Source of the DNA: Oscillospiraceae bacterium | GTDB taxonomy: Bacteria; Bacillota; Clostridia; Oscillospirales; Ruminococcaceae | NCBI GenBank assembly: GCA_900770195.1 | Contig: CAAGJI010000092.1 | Span: 1 to 64,000, forward strand | Direction of reading: 5' to 3' | DNA length: 64,000 nt | In this document: positions 42,723 through 51,012 of the stretch, piece by piece | How positions within the stretch are numbered: position 1 is the stretch's first letter | How the letters are laid out: each line of letters opens with the position of its first letter | Notes under the pieces: generated by a model | What the model saw: only the letters and a program-made list of their open reading frames with translations | What the model was told of the DNA's origin: nothing | Databases searched by the model: none | Translations under genes and position numbers: made by a program

Positions 42723-43903
42723 ATCTTCATTCCAAAAGGTTCTAAAGCACGTTCAAGTATTCCATTCATATAAGCTATTGCTGTACCATAATTAGTAAAA
42801 GGAATGTTTTTTGAAGATGCAAAATTTATTCTGCTTTGCATTTCTTTTTCTGTTATCATACATCCACCACAATGTATAACGAGTGAAATATTGTTAATAT
42901 TCTTAGGAAATGTTCCACCTGAAGAAAAAATAAATTCAGGTTCACAATTTGAAAACTTTCTAATCCAGTTTGGAAGTTTAACAGTTCCTATATCATCACA
43001 TTGCCTATGATGTGTGCATCCCTCTGAAATCAGAATTTTATCTCCATTTTTTATATTATTTAAAACAGAGACATTTTTAACAGCTGTTTCAAGCTGACCT
43101 TTATATCTCATAAAAAGGATTGAAAATGAAGTAAGAGGAACATTTTCAGGAACAATTTTTTTTACATATCCAAATGCCTGACTATCAGTAACAACAAGAC
43201 TTATTTTATCTCCAAAATTATTAAGACAGCTTTTAAGTTCAGTATCACGAACTGTAATACAAATGTTTCCATTATCAAGCAACTCTCTTATTGTCATTTG
43301 TTGAGGAAGAATAAGTCTGCCTTTAGGTGCCGCTTTATCAATTGGAATAACAAGAACACATATTTTACCTGGCTTAATAATATCAGAAATGATTTTTTTA
43401 TCATTTCTATTTTTCAATGAATATGCAATTTTTTCTTTAAGTTCATTTATATTTTCACCTGTCACAGCACTAACGCATATTTCATTATCTTCAAGTTCCT
43501 TTTTTTCTGAAATATCTGATTTATTATAGCAAACTATATATGGAATATTTTTTTCTTTTAATTCTGATATAATTTTTTCATCAAACAAATTTTTCCCTGT
43601 TAATAAATCCACAACTACAACTGCAATATCAGTTTTTCTTAAAATATCAAGTGTTCTTTCAACACGAAGCTTTCCAAGTTCACCTGTATCATCAAGTCCT
43701 GCTGTATCAGTTAAAGTTACAGGACCAAGTGGAAGCAATTCCATAGATTTTGAAACAGGGTCAGTTGTAGTTCCTTTAATTTCAGACACAATTGAAATAT
43801 TTTGAGATGTTATTGCATTAATAAGGCTTGATTTTCCTGCATTTCTACATCCAAAAAAAGATATATGTATTCTCTCAGATGAAGGTGTGTTATTCAAATT
43901 CAT
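42719..43903 (-). CDS. hydF: HydF, GTPase for [FeFe]-hydrogenase maturation
   Basis: A protein of 394 residues. ATG 43903 is preferred because an ATG 9 nt earlier overlaps the AAAGG ribosome site. The N-terminal GTPase domain carries GCRNAGKSSLIN (P-loop), DTAGLDD and NKSD. The C-terminal cluster-binding domain has C-T-H-H, a spacer of about 50 residues and H-C-G-G-C, the HydF CxH..HCxxC signature. HydF is the scaffold on which HydE and HydG build the diiron subcluster. Those two genes and the hydrogenase are outside this window. Presence of HydF implies hydrogen metabolism. Confidence 0.95.
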   Translation of the reverse strand: MNLNNTPSSERIHISFFGCRNAGKSSLINAITSQNISIVSEIKGTTTDPVSKSMELLPLGPVTLTDTAGLDDTGELGKLRVERTLDILRKTDIAVVVVDLLTGKNLFDEKIISELKEKNIPYIVCYNKSDISEKKELEDNEICVSAVTGENINELKEKIAYSLKNRNDKKIISDIIKPGKICVLVIPIDKAAPKGRLILPQQMTIRELLDNGNICITVRDTELKSCLNNFGDKISLVVTDSQAFGYVKKIVPENVPLTSFSILFMRYKGQLETAVKNVSVLNNIKNGDKILISEGCTHHRQCDDIGTVKLPNWIRKFSNCEPEFIFSSGGTFPKNINNISLVIHCGGCMITEKEMQSRINFASSKNIPFTNYGTAIAYMNGILERALEPFGMKI

Positions 43904-43940
43904 ATTTTTCATCCTTTCAATTTGTTTTTATTGTAAGTAA

Positions 43941-43969
43941 ATTATATCATTTTTCCATTCATATGTCAA
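43941..43969 (-). promoter_or_regulatory. hydF promoter
   Basis: On the minus strand, TTGACA (43969-43964) and TATAAT (43946-43941) with a 17-nt spacer. Confidence 0.9.
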
Positions 43970-44011
43970 TTAAATAATCAATTATCTTAACTTTTCTGTT
44001 TTAGCACAAGC

Positions 44012-44040
44012 TTGACAAAGTTTTCGGAATATGATAAAAT
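44012..44040 (+). promoter_or_regulatory. Promoter of the lipoprotein gene
   Basis: TTGACA at 44012-44017 and TAAAAT at 44035-44040 with a 17-nt spacer. Confidence 0.82.
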
Positions 44041-44062
44041 ATACTTAAAGAGTTATAATATT

Positions 44063-44092
44063 AAAGGCAATGCAGCAAGCGTTGCCTTTTTA
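44063..44092 (+). terminator. Leader hairpin (possible attenuator) before the lipoprotein gene
   Basis: AAAGGCAATGC pairs with GCGTTGCCTTT around a short loop, followed by T's, 22 nt downstream of the -10 box and 20 nt upstream of the start codon. The arrangement matches that before the LytTR gene. Confidence 0.72.
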
Positions 44093-44112
44093 TAAAAAGG
44101 GGAGGGTTTAAT

Positions 44113-44607
44113 TTGAAAACAAACAAAATATTTGTTTTTGCTATGGTTTTATCAATTTTATTTGCTGGCTGCAGCAAAAAACAAAATAAAAATATTGAAA
44201 ATCCAATAAAAATTACAGAAGCAACTTCTGATTCAGTAATAACTGAAGAAACAACATCTGTTACTGAATCATCTTCTGAATTGTTAACTAAATCATCTGA
44301 AGAAATTTCTGAAAAAGAAACTTTCATTAAAGAAAATGACGAAAAAGCAAATCAAAAAGAAGAACAATATCATGATGATAACATTGATATTGTTCTTCCT
44401 GAACAAGATTTTGAAAATAATGCAATTGAAACAAAAGAAAATAGCAATTCTAATAATCAAACAGCAACAGAAGTTTCCAAAAAAGAAGCACCTGAAACAG
44501 TTTCAACTGCAAAAATATATGAAAAAGGCAGTTCAACAAGCATAAAAACTACTACTAAAAAAGTTGAAACAGAAAAGAGAATTGAACTGCCCGAAGTAAA
44601 CTTTTAA
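44113..44607 (+). CDS. Low-complexity lipoprotein
   Basis: A protein of 164 residues from TTG 44113 behind GGGGAGGG. A lipoprotein signal ends in the lipobox LFAGC (Cys about residue 20). The mature part is a disordered, Glu/Lys/Thr/Ser/Asn-rich stalk with no recognisable domain, so it is probably a surface-anchored spacer or a poorly conserved protein. The stop overlaps the convergent permease stop by 4 nt. Confidence 0.75.
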   Translation: MKTNKIFVFAMVLSILFAGCSKKQNKNIENPIKITEATSDSVITEETTSVTESSSELLTKSSEEISEKETFIKENDEKANQKEEQYHDDNIDIVLPEQDFENNAIETKENSNSNNQTATEVSKKEAPETVSTAKIYEKGSSTSIKTTTKKVETEKRIELPEVNF

Positions 44608-46613
44608 TTTCTATTTTTGATAATTGATTTGCTGCAAAGATAAGTAATAAGAAAATATCCGCCATAAATAAGTAATATAATTATTCCTGAACTTGCAATT
44701 GATTTTACCATTCCATCTGTACCAAAAAACTTTAAAACATAATTCATTGCGAATTTCATTCCAAATACCGAATGGAAAGCTGCAAGAATTAAAGGAATAA
44801 TAAAAAATAATGCTGTTTGTCTGAAAAGAGATTTTGAAATATCTTTTTCATCTACACCAATTTTACGAAGCATTGCATACCTCTGTATGCTGTCAACTGC
44901 ATCAGAAAGGGAACGAAGTGCAAGAATTACTCCACTTGAAATCAGAAAAATCAATCCTAGATAAAGACCGATGAATATTACAACACCACCAAGCCCAGCC
45001 GCTGATTCAGATATATCAAGTTTAGTGTTATAATCTATTCCTATTTCGTTACTTTTTAACTTGCTGTTTATATCTTTTATTTCTGATGTTAATTTATCGT
45101 CGATTTTTGACTTTTCTGCTTTGCTTACAGCTTTATAATTTCCTGTTATACATTTTGAAAATTGTGCAGACTCATTTACAACATCATCAGAAACAACTAT
45201 CAAACCATCATTCATTGGTTGAACAAACAATTCAACAAATCCATCGTTACAATTGTTATATCTTGGTTTAAGCTTATAACCATTTACAATTAAAATTCTG
45301 CCGTCTTTCAATACATTGCTGTACATTTCTTCAACACCTGAATAATTTGAAACCATAATATATTCATTTTTATCTAAAGTAAGCTGTTTCAAACCATATA
45401 ATTTCATTAGAGAATTGTATTCACTCTCTTTATATATGGGAATTTCTCCGCTTACATCAAGATAAGGATATTCTTTCATTACCTCATCGAGTGTATCTCC
45501 AAGAAATGTTTGCAATGTAACATTTTCTTCTTCATATTTAGTAATCTCTGTATAATCTGAGAAATTATCTTCAAATGCAGGGTCTTTTTCTTTTAATTTT
45601 GAAAAATATCCTTCTGAATCTACATATGTCATCTGAAAATCAGCCGGACAATATTCATTTATGTTTTTATTAAGAGAATTTCTCATTGAAAAAGCAGATG
45701 AAAGTGCACATATAGTTACAAATAACATAAGGCAGATAACTGTCATAGACATTACCATTGTATTGATTTTACTGCTAAGCTGTCTGAATGTAAAACTGTT
45801 CAACCCTTTGTAATAAGCTTTTTTCACAGACATAATAACCCTTAAAAGCATTCCTGAAACAGACCAGAAAATAAAGAAAGTTGAAACAGCACCAATACTT
45901 ATCATAATAAGTATATCACTTTCATAAATGTTAAAGCATACTCTGTAATATGCAAAAGCAAGTGCAATGCATGATATAATAAAAATAATAACACATAAAA
46001 CAGGATTTTTCAGTTTCATTTTTTCTGACTTTTTTCCTGATTGCATAAGATTTATAAGCTTGCATTTGCTTATCATTATTCCATTAAAAAGCATTTCAGC
46101 AATATACATAATTCCAAAACAAATAATAGTTTTAAGTATTGCTTCACCTGATATTGTAAAATGATATTGACTCATATTTGCTTCAAAAAGATTAGCAGCA
46201 AATGTACTCATAAATTGAGAAATAATTATTCCTGCAACAATACCTACACCAAGCGATATTATTCCAATAAAAAATGTTTCTATAAAAATTATAGCAGAAA
46301 TTTTTCCTTTACCCATTCCAAGCACAAGATATAAAGCAAATTCTTTATTTCTTCGCTTCATCATAAAGCGACCTGCATAAACAATTAAAAGTCCCAAAAT
46401 AATCGCAACAAATACACTTATTCCTGAAAGCATTGATATAAGAAGTTGTAAAATTTCTTTCGTACTTTTTGATATTTCAAGAAATGCTGTCTGACTTTCA
46501 ATTGAATTAAAAACGTAGAATACCGCAACACCTATTACAAGTGTAAAAAAATATACGGCATAGTCACGAATGCTTTTTCTTAAATTACTTAATGATAATT
46601 TAAAGAGCATCAC
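44604..46613 (-). CDS. BceB-type ABC transporter permease
   Basis: A protein of 669 residues with ten predicted helices. Helices 1-4 and 7-10 are FtsX-like, and a large extracellular domain of about 200 residues (about 300-520) lies between them, the hallmark of BceB/PsdB. These permeases recognise cell-wall-active peptide antibiotics such as bacitracin or lantibiotics, free the target, and signal to a partner kinase. It overlaps the ATPase gene by 14 nt. The ligand is unknown. Confidence 0.88.
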   Translation of the reverse strand: MMLFKLSLSNLRKSIRDYAVYFFTLVIGVAVFYVFNSIESQTAFLEISKSTKEILQLLISMLSGISVFVAIILGLLIVYAGRFMMKRRNKEFALYLVLGMGKGKISAIIFIETFFIGIISLGVGIVAGIIISQFMSTFAANLFEANMSQYHFTISGEAILKTIICFGIMYIAEMLFNGIMISKCKLINLMQSGKKSEKMKLKNPVLCVIIFIISCIALAFAYYRVCFNIYESDILIMISIGAVSTFFIFWSVSGMLLRVIMSVKKAYYKGLNSFTFRQLSSKINTMVMSMTVICLMLFVTICALSSAFSMRNSLNKNINEYCPADFQMTYVDSEGYFSKLKEKDPAFEDNFSDYTEITKYEEENVTLQTFLGDTLDEVMKEYPYLDVSGEIPIYKESEYNSLMKLYGLKQLTLDKNEYIMVSNYSGVEEMYSNVLKDGRILIVNGYKLKPRYNNCNDGFVELFVQPMNDGLIVVSDDVVNESAQFSKCITGNYKAVSKAEKSKIDDKLTSEIKDINSKLKSNEIGIDYNTKLDISESAAGLGGVVIFIGLYLGLIFLISSGVILALRSLSDAVDSIQRYAMLRKIGVDEKDISKSLFRQTALFFIIPLILAAFHSVFGMKFAMNYVLKFFGTDGMVKSIASSGIIILLIYGGYFLITYLCSKSIIKNRN

Positions 46614-47364
46614 TCATATCACCTCCAAGAAGTGTTATAACATCAATGATTCTATCAAAAAACTGCTTTCTTGTATCGTCCCCTCGACTAATTTCATTAA
46701 AAATCTGACCATCTTTTATAAATATAACTCTTGATGCATAGCTTGCTGTGAAAGAATCATGTGTTACCATCATAATTGTAGCTTCATTTTGAGTATTTAA
46801 AAAACTAAATCTTTCAAGTAACAGTTTTGCCGCTTTTGAATCCAAAGCACCCGTTGGTTCATCAGCGAGAACAAGCTTTGGAGAAGTAACAATCGCTCTT
46901 GCAGAAGCAACACGCTGTTTTTGTCCTCCGGACATTTGATAAGGATACTTTTTGAGAATAGCTGAAATTTCAAGCTGTCTTGCAACTGTAGTAACTGCTT
47001 TTTCAATTTCTTTTGCCGAATACTTTTGGATTGAAAGTGCAAGTGCAATATTTTCATACGCTGTTAAGGTGTCAATCAGATTGAAATCCTGAAAAATAAA
47101 TCCTAATTTTTCACGTCTGAATTTGTTTAAATCTTTACCTCTAAGTTTTGTAATATCAGTACCTTCAAGATAAATATGACCTGATGTTACTCTGTCAATT
47201 GTTGAAATACAGTTAAGAAGTGTGGTTTTACCGCTTCCTGACGCACCCATAATTGCAACAAACTCACCTTTATCAACATGCATTGATATTCCATCTATCG
47301 CTTTTGTAAGGTTCAATTTGCTACCATAATATTTTTCTATTCGTTCGATTTTCAAAAGTTCCAT
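46600..47364 (-). CDS. BceA-type ABC transporter ATPase
   Basis: A protein of 254 residues from ATG 47364 behind GAGAGG. Walker A GASGSGKTT, the signature MSGGQKQR, Walker B LVLADEPTGALD and the H-loop are all intact. It energises the adjacent BceB-like permease. Upstream are a promoter with a weak -35 and a BceR-type box, so the kinase/regulator pair should induce it when the antibiotic is present. Confidence 0.93.
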   Translation of the reverse strand: MELLKIERIEKYYGSKLNLTKAIDGISMHVDKGEFVAIMGASGSGKTTLLNCISTIDRVTSGHIYLEGTDITKLRGKDLNKFRREKLGFIFQDFNLIDTLTAYENIALALSIQKYSAKEIEKAVTTVARQLEISAILKKYPYQMSGGQKQRVASARAIVTSPKLVLADEPTGALDSKAAKLLLERFSFLNTQNEATIMMVTHDSFTASYASRVIFIKDGQIFNEISRGDDTRKQFFDRIIDVITLLGGDMSDAL

Positions 47365-47395
47365 ATTTTTACCTCTCTTTTTATTTGATGATATA

Positions 47396-47424
47396 ATTAT
47401 AACATTCATCTTTCTTCCTGTCGC
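47396..47424 (-). promoter_or_regulatory. Promoter of the bceAB-like operon
   Basis: On the minus strand, TATAAT (47401-47396) with a 17-nt spacer to GCGACA (47424-47419), a poor -35. This is the expected form of a promoter that needs an activator. Confidence 0.65.
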
Positions 47425-47444
47425 TATTCTAATATTACATAACC

Positions 47445-47458
47445 TTACAATTTTGTAA
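47445..47458. promoter_or_regulatory. BceR-type operator
   Basis: TTACA-N4-TGTAA matches the TNACA-N4-TGTAA box bound by BceR/PsdR regulators. It lies 20 nt upstream of the weak -35 box of the ABC transporter genes. Confidence 0.75.
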
Positions 47459-47465
47459 TATATCA

Positions 47466-47492
47466 TAAAAAGCACCTTTAAAAGGTGCTTTA
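47466..47492 (-). terminator. Terminator of the kinase gene
   Basis: AAAGCACCTTT pairs with AAAGGTGCTTT, and on the minus strand a T-rich tract follows. It overlaps the stop codon of the kinase gene. Confidence 0.8.
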
Positions 47493-48500
47493 ATTCGCTT
47501 TAACGTGGTTATTTTTTCCAAAAAACATAATTATATCTGTAAATTCGTCTTTTACTGATTCTACTGCAATTTTATGCCCGAGTTTATTGCAAAGTTTTTT
47601 AACTATATATAATCCCATTCCCGTTGAACGTGAATGAGTTCTTCCATTTTCACCCGTATATGATTTATCAAAAATATATGGCAAATCAGACGTCGGAATG
47701 CCTATTCCATTGTCAAAAAAATGCAAAATTATGCTATCATTATTTTCTTCAGTAAAAATTTTAATTTCTGATTCACGTGAATCTGATATATATTTTATAC
47801 TGTTGTTCATAAGCTGACCAAATATAAATTCAAGCCATTTTTCATCAGTTGTAACTATTTTATCAAGATCAGTCGTATTTATTGAAATATTCATACTTAA
47901 AAGTTCCATTCGATTTTTAACAGCGATTTTTCTAAATATTTTTCCAATATTAACAGGTTTTATAATATAATCCTTTCCACTGCTTTCAATTCTTGAATAG
48001 TACAGAACATTTTCAATATAACTATCTATTTTTTGAAGCTCTTTATCATATTTTGAACTATTTTCACTGTTATGACTCATAAGAAGCAAACTTGAAACAG
48101 GTAATTTTATCTCGTGAACCCATAATTCAATATATTCCTGCAATTCTTCCGAATTTTTACGATATACATCAATATTTTCACTCATTGATTTTCCTGTTTC
48201 GTATAAAATATTGCAAATTATTTTTCCTTCAAGAAAACCAGGTTCTCCAACCATTTCAGAAATCAAATATTTTTTATCAAGCTGTTCTATATTATCTATA
48301 AGTGAATTATAAAAATCTTTTTTTCTAAAATAATCCCAAATTATTCTGCTGAAAAATCCAATAAAAAATATTACGGTTAAAATCAGGATCATATCTCTGC
48401 TAAACATAAAAGTATACATAAAAAATAGAATCATAAGATATGTTAAAATCGTAATAAATATTCCAACTGCATTATCCTTTATATAATCTTTAAATTTCAT
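47490..48500 (-). CDS. BceS-type intramembrane-sensing histidine kinase
   Basis: A protein of 336 residues with two helices (about 12-32 and 36-54) and almost no extracellular loop. A DHp H-box (ELWVHEIKLPVSSL) and a HATPase domain (N-box QLMNNSIKY, G1 DNGIGI, G2 STGMGLYIVK) follow. BceS kinases cannot sense peptide directly and instead respond to the working ABC transporter. The start overlaps the regulator gene's stop by 4 nt (ATGA), so translation is coupled. Confidence 0.92.
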   Translation of the reverse strand: MKFKDYIKDNAVGIFITILTYLMILFFMYTFMFSRDMILILTVIFFIGFFSRIIWDYFRKKDFYNSLIDNIEQLDKKYLISEMVGEPGFLEGKIICNILYETGKSMSENIDVYRKNSEELQEYIELWVHEIKLPVSSLLLMSHNSENSSKYDKELQKIDSYIENVLYYSRIESSGKDYIIKPVNIGKIFRKIAVKNRMELLSMNISINTTDLDKIVTTDEKWLEFIFGQLMNNSIKYISDSRESEIKIFTEENNDSIILHFFDNGIGIPTSDLPYIFDKSYTGENGRTHSRSTGMGLYIVKKLCNKLGHKIAVESVKDEFTDIIMFFGKNNHVKAN

Positions 48501-49159
48501 ATAAGTATGTAACCCTGTTTTTTTCGTGTTTCAATTGCATTATCAAACCCTACATCAGCCAATTTACTGCGAAGCCTGCTTATATTAACAGTAAGTGCAT
48601 TATCATTAATAAATTCATCATTATCCCAAAGAGCAGTCATAAGATCATCTCTTGTGACAATATTACCTTGCTTATCAAGAAGAAGCTGAAATATAATCAT
48701 TTCATTTTTTGTAAAAACGATTTCAGTTTCATCATTACATAAAGAACCTTTAGCAATATTCAATTTAAAATTATGGTAAGTGGTAGTTACATTTGTTTTT
48801 GAATATCTTTTTAATACAGCTGATATTCTTAAAAGCAAGATTGTTGGATTATAAGGCTTTGTAATATAATCATCTGCACCATAACTCATAGATATAACTT
48901 CATCTATTTCTGTAGTTCTGCTTGTAATAATTATAACAGGTGTTTCTTTTCTTTGCCTTACTTTTTGTAAAATCTGTTCTCCATTCAAATATGGTAAATT
49001 AATATCAAGCAATATTAAATCAGCATCAGAAGACAAAATCTGTTCCAATGCTTTTTCAAATTTTTCAACACATTCAGTTTCATATCCTGCATTTTTCAAT
49101 AATTGATTAAGCTCTGTTTTTATTGAATTATCATCTTCAACTATCATTATTTTACTCAT
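48497..49159 (-). CDS. BceR-type OmpR-family response regulator
   Basis: A protein of 220 residues from ATG 49159 behind GGGTGG. The receiver domain has EDD, the phospho-acceptor Asp in LLDINLP and Lys in TKPYNP. The winged-helix DNA-binding domain follows at about 125-220 and ends SKLADVGFDNAIETRKKQGYIL. It should bind the TTACA-N4-TGTAA box upstream of the ABC transporter. Confidence 0.92.
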   Translation of the reverse strand: MSKIMIVEDDNSIKTELNQLLKNAGYETECVEKFEKALEQILSSDADLILLDINLPYLNGEQILQKVRQRKETPVIIITSRTTEIDEVISMSYGADDYITKPYNPTILLLRISAVLKRYSKTNVTTTYHNFKLNIAKGSLCNDETEIVFTKNEMIIFQLLLDKQGNIVTRDDLMTALWDNDEFINDNALTVNISRLRSKLADVGFDNAIETRKKQGYILI

Positions 49160-49190
49160 TTTAACAACCACCCATTCCTTTATTACTATG

Positions 49191-49219
49191 ATTATAACAT
49201 ATAATTCTTTAAAATGCAA
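49191..49219 (-). promoter_or_regulatory. Promoter of the regulator-kinase operon
   Basis: On the minus strand, TTGCAT (49219-49214) and TATAAT (49196-49191) with a 17-nt spacer. Confidence 0.8.
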
Positions 49220-49239
49220 GAAAATTTTTAGTACATAAT

Positions 49240-49274
49240 AAAACCGACTTTCACTTTAACGTAAAAGCCGGTTG
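49240..49274 (-). terminator. Terminator after the paaK-like gene
   Basis: On the minus strand AACCGGCTTT pairs with AAAGTCGGTT (one mismatch), followed by TTATT. Confidence 0.7.
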
Positions 49275-49297
49275 TAAATTTTATCAAATATTATTTA

Positions 49298-50626
49298 TTA
49301 GTTCAATTTATTTTTTCTTTCATCAATTATTCTTCTTGACTTATGTTCACTTCTTGTATCAAGACCACCATCAGGATGAACAATTACCTTAGCAGGTTTA
49401 ACACCTATTCTTGCTTTAAGAGCAGCCGAAACAATTGCAGCAACTTCATCATCTGTCTTTGTGCTATCTGCATTCTTTTCAATTTCAACAGCATATTTGC
49501 AAGTAAAGTCTTTATCAAATATTCTGATAAGATATTCGCCTGTGATTTCATCCTGTTCTCTTATAACTGCTTCAATGTCACTTGGGAAAACGTTAACAGC
49601 TGAAACGATAAACATATCATCTTTTCTACCATTAATATGTATTCTTCCGTGAGTTCTTCCGCATGAGCATTTTGTATTATCAATCCAACCAATATCACCT
49701 GAACGGAATCTTATCATTGGTCTTGCTTTCTTTCTAAGAGTTGTGTAAACGAGTTCGCCAACTGATCCCGGAGGAAGAATTTCGCCTGTCTTTATATCAA
49801 CTGTTTCAACAAGAATCTGATCTTCACAAATATGGAGACCGTCCTTAGCATCACACATTGCAGCACAAGCACCAAATATATCTGAAAGTCCATAGAAGTC
49901 ATAAAGTTCTGCACCCCAGAGATCTTCAATTGCTTTTCTTGTTGCAGGGATTGAACCGCCAAGTTCTCCGGCAACGATAATCTTTCTTATTGAAAGGTCT
50001 TTCTTAGGGTCAATACCTGCTTTCTTAGCCTTTTCACCAAGCTGCCAAGCATACGAAGGGCTTGTCCAAAGAATTGTTGGCTGATATGTTTTAAGTATAA
50101 AGAGGAGTCTTTCACTTGGAAGTGTACCACCCCAGATACATAACGCACCAAGATTCTGAGCACCGATAACGTCAGGACCACCAACATAAAGTGAGAAGTT
50201 AAGAGCATGAACGTATCTGTCGTTTGGTCTCATACCAACCTGCCAGAACCATCTGCTTTCCATATCCTGAAATTCATCAAAATCCTCCTTTGTAAAAGGA
50301 CTCATTGTAGGAACACCTGTTGAACCTGTTGAAGTTGAAATAAATACAACATCTTCTTCAGGAACTGCACAAAGTTCTCCAAGGAAAGAACCAACACCCT
50401 GTGTTTCACGTTCTGTCTGTTTATTTATGAATGGGAATTTTGCAAGGTCTGAAAGTTCTTTAATATCTTCAGGCTTAACACCTGCTGCATCAAATGATCT
50501 CTTATAGTATGGTGAATTTTCATAAGAGAACTTTACAATTTCCTTTAATCTTTCAAGCTGAAGTTTTTCGAGGTCTTTTCTGTCAATTGTTTCAAGAGCC
50601 TCATTCCAATATTTTCTGTAAGCCAT
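49298..50626 (-). CDS. Phenylacetate-CoA ligase family (PaaK-like) adenylate-forming enzyme
   Basis: A protein of 442 residues. The phosphate loop STSTGSTGVPT lies at about 95-105. YDFYGLSD provides the adenine-site aromatic, and RFRSGDIGWI and the RKDDMF hinge follow, with C-terminal HPDGG..HKSRRI. PaaK-like ligases activate aromatic acids as CoA thioesters. In anaerobes without aerobic phenylacetate breakdown they often make phenylacetyl- or indoleacetyl-CoA in reversible fermentation routes. It stands alone with its own promoter and terminator; substrate unproven. Confidence 0.88.
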   Translation of the reverse strand: MAYRKYWNEALETIDRKDLEKLQLERLKEIVKFSYENSPYYKRSFDAAGVKPEDIKELSDLAKFPFINKQTERETQGVGSFLGELCAVPEEDVVFISTSTGSTGVPTMSPFTKEDFDEFQDMESRWFWQVGMRPNDRYVHALNFSLYVGGPDVIGAQNLGALCIWGGTLPSERLLFILKTYQPTILWTSPSYAWQLGEKAKKAGIDPKKDLSIRKIIVAGELGGSIPATRKAIEDLWGAELYDFYGLSDIFGACAAMCDAKDGLHICEDQILVETVDIKTGEILPPGSVGELVYTTLRKKARPMIRFRSGDIGWIDNTKCSCGRTHGRIHINGRKDDMFIVSAVNVFPSDIEAVIREQDEITGEYLIRIFDKDFTCKYAVEIEKNADSTKTDDEVAAIVSAALKARIGVKPAKVIVHPDGGLDTRSEHKSRRIIDERKNKLN

Positions 50627-50685
50627 TTTCCATTACTCCTTTTTATTTTAAATCTCTTTGATGTTTTGATTTATTTTGTGATTTT

Positions 50686-50714
50686 ATTATATCACTAATT
50701 CCTACAATTGTCAA
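50686..50714 (-). promoter_or_regulatory. Promoter of the paaK-like gene
   Basis: On the minus strand, TTGACA (50714-50709) and TATAAT (50691-50686) with a 17-nt spacer. Confidence 0.88.
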
Positions 50715-50734
50715 ATATCATATAGCTATAGTAA

Positions 50735-50755
50735 GTTATAGATAAAAACTATAAC
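50735..50755. repeat. Inverted repeat upstream of the paaK-like gene
   Basis: GTTATAG and CTATAAC flank a 7-nt AT spacer, 20 nt upstream of the -35 box. It is a possible operator. The remainder of the 386-base gap before htrA is AT-rich, and I see no gene or clear promoter in it. Confidence 0.35.
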
Positions 50756-51012
50756 TATATATTCAATTATAAACAAAGACTAAAAAGCATACCATAATAT
50801 CATATATAGTTTTTATGTGAAATTCTTTTTCAAATTCATCATAAATGAAAAGAAAAGTGAAAATTGTGATATTAATATATAAATTCATTTCAATATCTTT
50901 TCTTTTTTGTCCCATATGGATTTCAAATAGAAAATATATAATATATACAACAGCAAAGGAAAAATAAAAACCAAAGCTAAATAAACTTTATATCAGAAAG
51001 GAAATAATAATT

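Noticed and set aside
50756..51012. AT-rich gap upstream of htrA searched for a small gene or riboswitch
   Set aside because: No frame with a ribosome site and no conserved aptamer block was found.
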